Made by a program: the position numbers and the translations under genes. Below the pieces are notes generated by a model, which saw only the letters and a list, made by a program, of their open reading frames with translations, searched no databases and was not told the DNA's origin. From assembly GCA_039583875.1 (NCBI GenBank), contig CM077158.1:243211447-243275446 (forward strand): a stretch of 64,000 bases of DNA, given 5' to 3'. This stretch comes from Platanthera guangdongensis. Lineage: Eukaryota; Streptophyta; Magnoliopsida; Asparagales; Orchidaceae. Shown here piece by piece: positions 57,876 to 64,000 of the stretch (the stretch's first letter is position 1; every line of letters begins with the position of its first letter).

Positions 57876-59266
57876 TGGTATCAGAGCCATCATCTAAAAA
57901 GCCCTAATTTTATTTCCCGGACGGCATTTTGGGCCCGTCTCTGCCGCAAGCCGCTGGCTGCAAGTCGTTGGCTGCAAGCCGCGTCTTCTCCCGCCTAACA
58001 TCTACGCTCCCGTCGAAAGAATCGACGTCAGTTTCCGTCGACGGGAGCGGCTCTGGGTTCGTGAGTCGTTGTCTTCCTCCTTCGCTGAGATCAGACACCC
58101 ATTTTGTGGTGCTTCCATCGTCGTCGACTTCTCCGTCCGGCAGAAACCTGACAGATTTCTCGCCCTAGCGCCGCTGCACTTTGTTGTTGAAGACGATCCA
58201 TCTGCTGCTCTCGTCGACGATCCTGCCTGGTCTTGCTGCTCCGTCCGTTGACAAATCTGGCTTGCCGCCTCTTCTTCCCTGCTTGGTGGTTCTTCGGGCT
58301 TGTCGTTGGTCCTGTTGCTGCTTCCAGATCTGGCGGTTGCTTCTACTGGCCGACTGCTTCCAGCTTCTACAAATCCAGTCTGGCTGCTTCTCCAGGCGGC
58401 TTCCAGCCATGGATTCTGACACTATGTTCTCAGTCTTTTCTTCCCGAGGCAGCTCATGTCCATCTCAACGACAACTGTTTCCGGCTGCTACTCTTCTTTG
58501 ATCCTTCTGGCAGCTGGACAACAGCTCCAGATATGTGCTCAAGCGTCCCACAGTGGATTTTTGTCGCCTTCCAACGACTGGCCCTCATGTGTCCGTGCTC
58601 CAGCCACTGCAGCTCCTTCCGGAGGTGTTGATATCTCGCTGATGTTGAATTTTTCTATGTTACTAGCTGTTTTTTTTTTGTGTGCGACTTCAGTTGTTTG
58701 TATTGTCTTAGTGTTATGTCTATATGCACGTGTTATCCACGCGATGTGGAGTGTTGGGATGAAACGACTCAGATGATCTTCCCGACTTTTCGTTGTCGTT
58801 CCACGTGACCTATAGGCTTATGTTGTATGTTGTTTGCGTCTCCCCATGTTCTTTTGATTGGTCGTGTGTTGGGGATGTGTCTGGTGTTGGTGTTCTAGTC
58901 CCATCGGGTTTTACCGAGTGGGACCGTGTCGTGCGAGACCGTCGTGTGGGACCGCCCTTTGTGCGGATTTTTGCAGAAGGATTATCCCTGATTGCCTGGT
59001 TGATGATTTGTTCCACATCTTTCATTCTCATTCGCATGTTGTGTGTGTAGGTGATGTTGGTTAACCGTTTTTCAGTGATTCCACGTCGTGTGTGGGTCCT
59101 GCGTCGTGTGTGGGTCAGCGTCGTATGTGGCTATATCCCCAGGTTGATTCCCCGGTTGAACTTTCCCCCAGTGGCTTGTCTGATGTTTTGTCTCGCATCA
59201 TCTGCCTCCATTGTTGTTATTTGTTGTGTTCAAGCTAAAGGGTCCCCCCTTCAGCTTGAGGGGGAG

Positions 59267-59429
59267 TGTTGGAATTATCGGGTCAATGTCGGGTTAGTAA
59301 AGTCTTTAAGTGTATTTGTGTTTAGTCTCACACCTTTAGTTTGCGTTAGTGAGTCCATGTATTTGTTGTATAATGCCCCTATGAGGATGAATATAATTGC
59401 ACTTTTATTTTCCATTCCTCCTTCCAACA
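59267..59429 (+). repeat. 3' LTR of non-autonomous Copia B
   Basis: 163 bp, TGTTGGAATTATCGGG...CCTTCCAACA. Confidence 0.85.
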
Positions 59430-59436
59430 CATTGGA

Positions 59437-59600
59437 GTGTCAGTACACTTGCATCCTGAGTAGCCTGTGTCGTGAATAAGATCGAGACAGTGCTTCTGTT
59501 GAGTTAAGACAAGTCTATCGGGTCGACGAACTACCTCGATACCGAACAGATCATCGCTTGTGATGATAATATTATCAATAAAGACACGAAGTTTCACCAT
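59437..59600 (-). pseudogene. Copia RT fragment
   Basis: Minus-strand frame reads FIDNIIITSDD, then LFGIEVVRRPDRLVL, TQQKHCLDLIHDTGY and CKCTDTPM. This is the segment after the catalytic YVDDI motif of Copia RT with an internal deletion. Similar to 49900-50130 of Copia 1. Confidence 0.75.
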
Positions 59601-59714
59601 GTCTGTCGAGCGTTGACAAGTAAATTAGGAGAAGTCTGCTGAGCTTCGAGTGAAGCAAAAATCTCGAATGACCTGACTGAACTTAAAAGAGAAGGTAATT
59701 TGTTGAGAAGTACT

Positions 59715-59776
59715 ATAGGGGGGTGAATATAGCCGACCCCACGATAGTGGGATAAAGGCTTAAGTGTTGTTGTTGC
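59715..59776 (+). mobile_element. LINE 3' tail
   Basis: TAGCCGACCCCACGATAGTGG, then GATAAAGGCTTAAGTGTTGTTGTTG. This is the end of the same RTE-type LINE family seen at 42281 in the opposite orientation. Only the terminal 60 bases are present. Confidence 0.65.
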
Positions 59777-60857
59777 ATTAAAACTTGGCTGATATACCTT
59801 TTTTCCTATATATCGAACGACACGACTTTTTAACATATTGTCGACTATTTTATTTTTTATTTTGTTATATTAGTAGACTAACAATGTATGTATATATATT
59901 ACTTATATGTATTATATTATATATGTTTAAATTAATTAAACTTAGTGTTTCATTTTTTAAAGATGTATTTTTAAAATCAATTTTGTATAATTAATTTACA
60001 CTTTTCTCATAATAAAAAAAATATTAAAGCGTCCAACACATTTATTAGTTTATTATTTTTACGCTTTGAACATAAATCTATCGAGCTTGGAAAGGCTTAA
60101 AATCAATTGAGAATATTTAGCTTTTATATCTTCTCTATTGCTATAAAATTGTGTATCAAAGAAAAATTATTGTATAATATTAAATATCTTTTATAATGTA
60201 TCTATACCAAATAATACTTTATGCTGGATATTCTTCGAATTTATTTTGGGATATACACGATTTATTGTTCATCTACTTGTTATGTTAAAAATTTTAAAAC
60301 TTTTATAACATATAATTACACCACTTAGTATGCATACAAATAATTTTTTTATTTATAAGATATGAAAATCTGATATTTTAGAACATCCTGACATGTCTCT
60401 GACTTGCGACATTTAAAAATTCAATCCGACATATCACCATCATCCGATATTTACACCCTTACCTAAAATAGATCTAATAACATTTAAGTTTTGTCGATTC
60501 ATGCCTTGCCGAACATCAATACCATACACCAAGAAATTACCCACTCTATCTCAACAACATCATGAAAAGCATTACATTCATTTTTGTGCCAAAAACTGGG
60601 TTGAATAGGCAAGTGATCTTTAGGCATACATGATACAAGTATACAACGTATCTTCACTAAAAGATAACTACAACTATCCAGAAAAGCTAATCAACAAGCC
60701 TCATGCTGACAAAAGAACAAAAACAACATAGAAATTTCACAAATACATAATTGTGAAAAGTAAGATACCAATAAGATAAGATAGAATATGATGACTATTA
60801 AAGCATAATTAATCTAATAAGCTTAGTAATCCTAAGGCTACAAGCAAGTTCATGGAA
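59777..60857. other. AT-rich intron DNA
   Basis: Very AT-rich; no ORF, RNA gene or recognisable transposon end. Confidence 0.5.
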
Positions 60858-60863
60858 ACATAC

Positions 60864-63317
60864 TGTATTTGAATGGAATGCGTTTGAGAGGTCCACAGAA
60901 AGGGCTGCTTGCTCCAAGATGATGTTAAGGTACATGAAAGGATGTGTCATAGGGCCATAGAAATCTATAGCCTTCTTCCAGTGCTTATCAGCTAAAGAAG
61001 CATACGACTTGGCCTTTGCATGTTTTTTCTCTCCTTTTGTACAACAAAATTGTCTCTGTTCCAAAGCCATAAGTTCCAAGCAATTATCTCTATGGAAGTT
61101 GGCAAGTTGGTAGTGTGCAAAAGCAGCTTCCTGTTTCCGCAGCACACCAAGAGATTCATACATGGACAGTGCCTCCCTAAAAGCATCACTTGCTGAAATT
61201 GTCCTTTTTAGTTGAGGAATTGTCCTTGCATCAGTAGGATAGAGTTTATGACTAGTACTTGCATGGCCCTTTACTGAAATGCCTTCTTTCGCCAGAAGCA
61301 TTCCGAGTCTTAAATATGTATGACCAAACTGTGTATGCACTTCATTGTATAACGAAGCATCACCGGTTCCATTGACATTCCTTAATTCCATTTTTGCGGC
61401 ACCATAATGTTTTAGTGATTCATAATATTCCAATTTTGCAGTCTTAATGGCCTGCTCATATGCATTTTGAAGTACATCATATTCAACAAGCTCATCTAAC
61501 TTGGATACCAGTTCTTCAGCTAAAGATCTTCTCCCATGACCAAGATTACAATATATAAGTATGATATTAATATGGTCAGAAACTTCTTTGAATGCCTGAA
61601 TTGCATCCGCAAATGCAATTTCAGCAGAACTCAAGTCCTTTTTATCAAGTCTGTAGCGGCCGAGTTCATTGGAAGCCCATCCTTTCTTCTTTAGTAAAGA
61701 CGTGAATTCTTCTGAACCGGGAGGAAAGCCTTTAATTGCTTTGCTTGCAGCATTATAACAGTATATAGCTGTTGACAAATTGTACTCTGCATTATTTGGT
61801 TTAGGACCATCAAGAAAACTGAAAATACACCCATTTTCAACTTTAGATGCATCTGGGGCACTTGATCCAGAGCAATCTGTTTCCATAGATGATATGTTGC
61901 TCAATGCATTCACATTGTTGTCCAAGTTACCCATGTGTGAGTATGCATTAGATGATTTTGTGGGAACCTCATGTTCAATTTCCTCATTGTTGTTCTTGAA
62001 ATGCTTATTTTCAGAAACATTGAAATTGTATGACTGCAAGGAACTGCTAGTATCAGTACTGTTTTGAAGGTGAGAAACAGAAGTCCTGGAGCTTGATTTT
62101 ATGTTATGTTTCCTGCTATAATTTGGGGGAGCATTCCCGCTACTACTTGCACTGACTCCACTGCTTGCCCTATCACTTTGACAACTACAGTTCATCAGTG
62201 AACAGGAGCAGCAGCTCTGCATATATTGCCCTAGCTTTTTCTTGAGACGCATAACCTCCCTCACAATTTCATTTGATACCCTAAGTTCATTTTTTGAATT
62301 TCTATCATCTTCTTTTCCCTGAACTTCTTTAAATACAGTCCTGTGATACTCCACAAATACATCCCCAATAAGAGACCATGCCTTAGGCCAGAATAAGTAG
62401 GAAGGAAATTCATGTTCAAAAAGATAGCCTTCCTTAAACAGATTGAAATTTAGGTCTTCTTTGGTATCTCTAAAAAAAGGGGAGGTAACATCACCTTCTT
62501 TCAACTTAAGCTGATATGATTTTCCGCCGTCCATAGATGAGATGAATCGAGCATCATCGAGTTGTTGTGGCATTGATCCATAAACCAAACAAGCTAATTC
62601 AACAACCTTAAGAACTCGATGCAATTGCCCATCCTCCTTGTAAGCATCCCCAAGAGCCAGATATGACTCTCCTAGTAACAATACAAGATTCCACATTTTC
62701 TGGTCCATTTTAGCTTTTGGAAGCCATTCCCTGATATCACAGATTTCAATACAGTTGATATCACCGCATACACAGAGTGACAGATTGACTGCTGATGTTC
62801 TTTCTTTATATCTGTTTGCAATGCCCGCAAAATCACCTCGAGCATTTTGCAGTTGCCGTTTCCATCTAAGAGATTTAATTGCTTGTGTAACATGGTGTAT
62901 TGCTGCCAGCTTGGCGGAGATTGGATCTGTAACTGTTATAGGTATGGTGGAAGAAGAAGAGGCCTGGGACATATCTAATACATCATTTATTTGGGAACTA
63001 GCTATTGTTTGTGAGAAGTCCCTTGCTTCTGGCGCAGGACACAAGGAAAAATTTTCAGTAGTCTGTAAATTGACTTTTTGTGAGTTATGCAACAGAGATA
63101 CATCTATAGATGCAGCTGTATCATCAGAAAGTTCAGAAATCCCCGTGTCTTGCACAGTTGAACAAAACATAGAGGAAGAAAATTCGGAACTTTCTTCTTC
63201 CAAATTAGTCACTCTAACCTCAGCTTCCACAAGAAGAGTGTCAGATGCTAGCTCCAATTCATCATAGCATTTCAAGATGAACCGAGCAAATTGTTCATGA
63301 GCATAAGCGCGGATCAC
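60864..63317 (-). CDS. EDRF1: EDRF1-like protein, penultimate exon
   Basis: A single uninterrupted 2454-nt minus-strand exon (818 codons). It follows the acceptor TTTCTAG and starts GTG ATC CGC (VIRAYAHEQFARFILKC), and ends FHSNT before the donor GTATGT. Plant EDRF1-like proteins share VIRAYAHEQFARFI, YKEDGQLHRVLKVVELAC, LFWPKAWSLIGDVFVEYH, the SCCSCSLMNCSC cluster, AIYCYNAASKAIKGFPPGS, KKGWASNELGRYRL and the helical repeats of the C-terminal half (TPR-like). The function in plants is not established; the animal homologue is named for erythroid differentiation. An apparent extension past 60864 to a stop at 60798 is intron read-through. This exon has no lesion and looks under coding constraint. 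Confidence 0.93.
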
Positions 63318-63584
63318 CTAGAAATAAAAGAAAATATTGATCCAATTTAGAAATCTACAGTTCACACAAGTCATAGCAAGAAAAGTGTGGGAAGTGTTAA
63401 AATGCATCAATACAGAAACAATGAAATACCATATGGTCCTGTTCATGAAGGAAGTCCAAACATTTTTTGAAGAAGTTGGCACACTTTATCAGATTACTAG
63501 GAACCTGTGTGAATTATATATCAATTAGAACATATATATTCCACTAAGATAAAATTCTTTATTTATTTTTTTGCTTTTACGAAC
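63318..63584 (-). other. EDRF1 intron, 267 bp
   Basis: Donor GTTCGT after AAG, acceptor TTTCTAG before GTG; both phase 0. AT-rich. Confidence 0.85.
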
Positions 63585-63777
63585 CTTTGAGAGTGACAGC
63601 CTATGAGCAACACGGTAAAGAAGAGTCCCCAGGGAGAACATGATATCTCGTCTTCCTTTTTGCATAAGGGATGATAGAGAACTGGGGGACTTATCATGAT
63701 CACCATCTGTATGGTTCTTAGGAAGGGCAGATAGATCAAAGAGTTGTATTACATCCTCCCCAGATCCTTTGTAGAGC
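63585..63777 (-). CDS. EDRF1: EDRF1-like protein, upstream exon with a 1-base frame break
   Basis: Bounded by ATATCTTAG and GTTCGT. The first part reads LYKGSGEDVIQLFDLSALP from CTC, then TAA follows at 63718-63720. The second part, in the frame one base on, reads KNHTDGDHDKSPSSLSSL, GRRDIMFSLGTLLYRVAHRL and SLSK, and joins exactly to VIRAYAHEQ. The exon is 193 nt, one more than a multiple of three, so a single extra base near CCTTAAG breaks the frame. Either the base is a sequencing error or this allele encodes no full-length protein. Confidence 0.85.
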
Positions 63778-64000
63778 TAAGATATTAACACAAGATAAAT
63801 AAATCCATGAACTAACACTATTCTATGGACATATAAAACCACGGATGTAAGTTGCATAAAAGAGAAGTATTTACATGGACAAAAGAAAAACAAACCCATG
63901 AACTAACACTAATCCACCTACTTATAAAACTAGTGTCATATAAAAGGAAAAAAAACAGTTCCATAGACAAAAATGAGCTGAAGTAACAATATGGTAGAAA
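63778..64000 (-). other. EDRF1 intron, incomplete
   Basis: AT-rich intron upstream of the exon. Contains a direct repeat, CATGAACTAACACTA, at about 63809 and 63897. The next exon lies beyond the window. Confidence 0.6.

Larger units (their letters stand above)
57713..59429 (+). mobile_element. Non-autonomous Copia, copy B
   Basis: 1717 bp with 163-bp LTRs (57713-57875; 59267-59429), primer site TGGTATCAGAGCC at 57876-57888, purine tract CTTGAGGGGGAG before 59267, and target duplications CATTA (57708-57712) and CATTG (59430-59434), one base different. The 1.39-kb interior has only short frames and none resembles gag or pol. It is homologous to the interior of copy A, so the family is LTR-defined and non-autonomous, sized between TRIMs and LARDs, and must use enzymes from another Copia. 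Confidence 0.85.
35062..60863 (-). other. Giant EDRF1 intron (25.8 kb) filled with transposons
   Basis: Donor GTATGT (reverse complement of 60858-60863) directly after the codon for Thr in FHSNT, and acceptor TTTGCAG at 35062-35068. Both flanking exons are phase 0 and together give the conserved protein order. The intron holds five retrotransposons, a LINE/Copia mosaic and scraps; the elements with clear ends have target duplications, which argues against a misassembly. Element orientation is mixed relative to the gene. Confidence 0.85.

Noticed and set aside
60798..60863. EDRF1 ending at the stop at 60798
   Set aside because: The last 21 codons after FHSNT are not conserved and begin with a consensus GTATGT donor; the conserved C-terminus is at 34795-35061.

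Overview
This is nuclear DNA from a flowering plant, almost certainly from a retrotransposon-rich genome. The signs are host genes split by GT-AG (one GC-AG) introns, Ty1/Copia and Ty3/Gypsy elements with plant-type initiator-Met primer sites, an RTE-type LINE, a tRNA-derived SINE, a TRIM and a fragment of plastid 23S rRNA gene. I cannot tell monocot from dicot. There is one 500-base assembly gap (28860-29359). No prokaryotic features, CRISPR array or intact tRNA/rRNA gene were seen.

Three host genes can be reconstructed by exon joining. (1) A plastid-type signal peptidase I gene on the minus strand: exons 1-3 at 1846-2160, 1081-1149 and 928-996, with the rest beyond the left edge. (2) The last three exons of a NIPA-type magnesium transporter on the plus strand (31442-31534, 31607-31724, 32434-32564); its 5' exons are absent or lie in the gap. 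(3) An EDRF1-like gene (erythroid differentiation-related factor 1 homologue) on the minus strand: exons at 63585-63777, 60864-63317 and 34795-35061, with the 5' part beyond the right edge. The last two EDRF1 exons are separated by a 25.8-kb intron that is mostly transposable elements.

Layout from left to right: copia debris and a 69-bp tandem repeat (1-800); the signal peptidase gene (928-2160); a TRIM with 79-bp LTRs (3625-4007); CT-rich and GC-rich minisatellites (4700-6300); an old minus-strand chromodomain Gypsy (6465-24937) split between protease and reverse transcriptase by a younger plus-strand Tekay/Del-like Gypsy (11031-21765, target duplication ACCCT). Then comes an LTR that received a second LTR of its own family in inverted orientation, giving a palindrome that runs into the gap (24938-28858). 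After the gap: an AT-rich stretch, a 5'-truncated LINE with a perfect 14-bp target duplication (30104-30847), the NIPA exons, a SINE pair and a plastid 23S rDNA insertion (34297-34586) just past the EDRF1 stop codon.

Inside the giant EDRF1 intron: a non-autonomous Copia (35507-42280, minus) carrying a nested Reina-like Gypsy (35918-41090, minus, TSD CAAAC); a LINE/Copia/LINE mosaic (42281-44755); two full-length but mutated Copia elements (45658-51019, TSD ATTGT; 51792-57346, TSD ATCAC); a second copy of the non-autonomous Copia family (57713-59429); a Copia RT scrap and a LINE tail. The least ordinary signal is an array of quasi-palindromes built on GACACGGGCGTGTC that recurs in three different Gypsy LTR families, with stem arms that change sequence while staying complementary.
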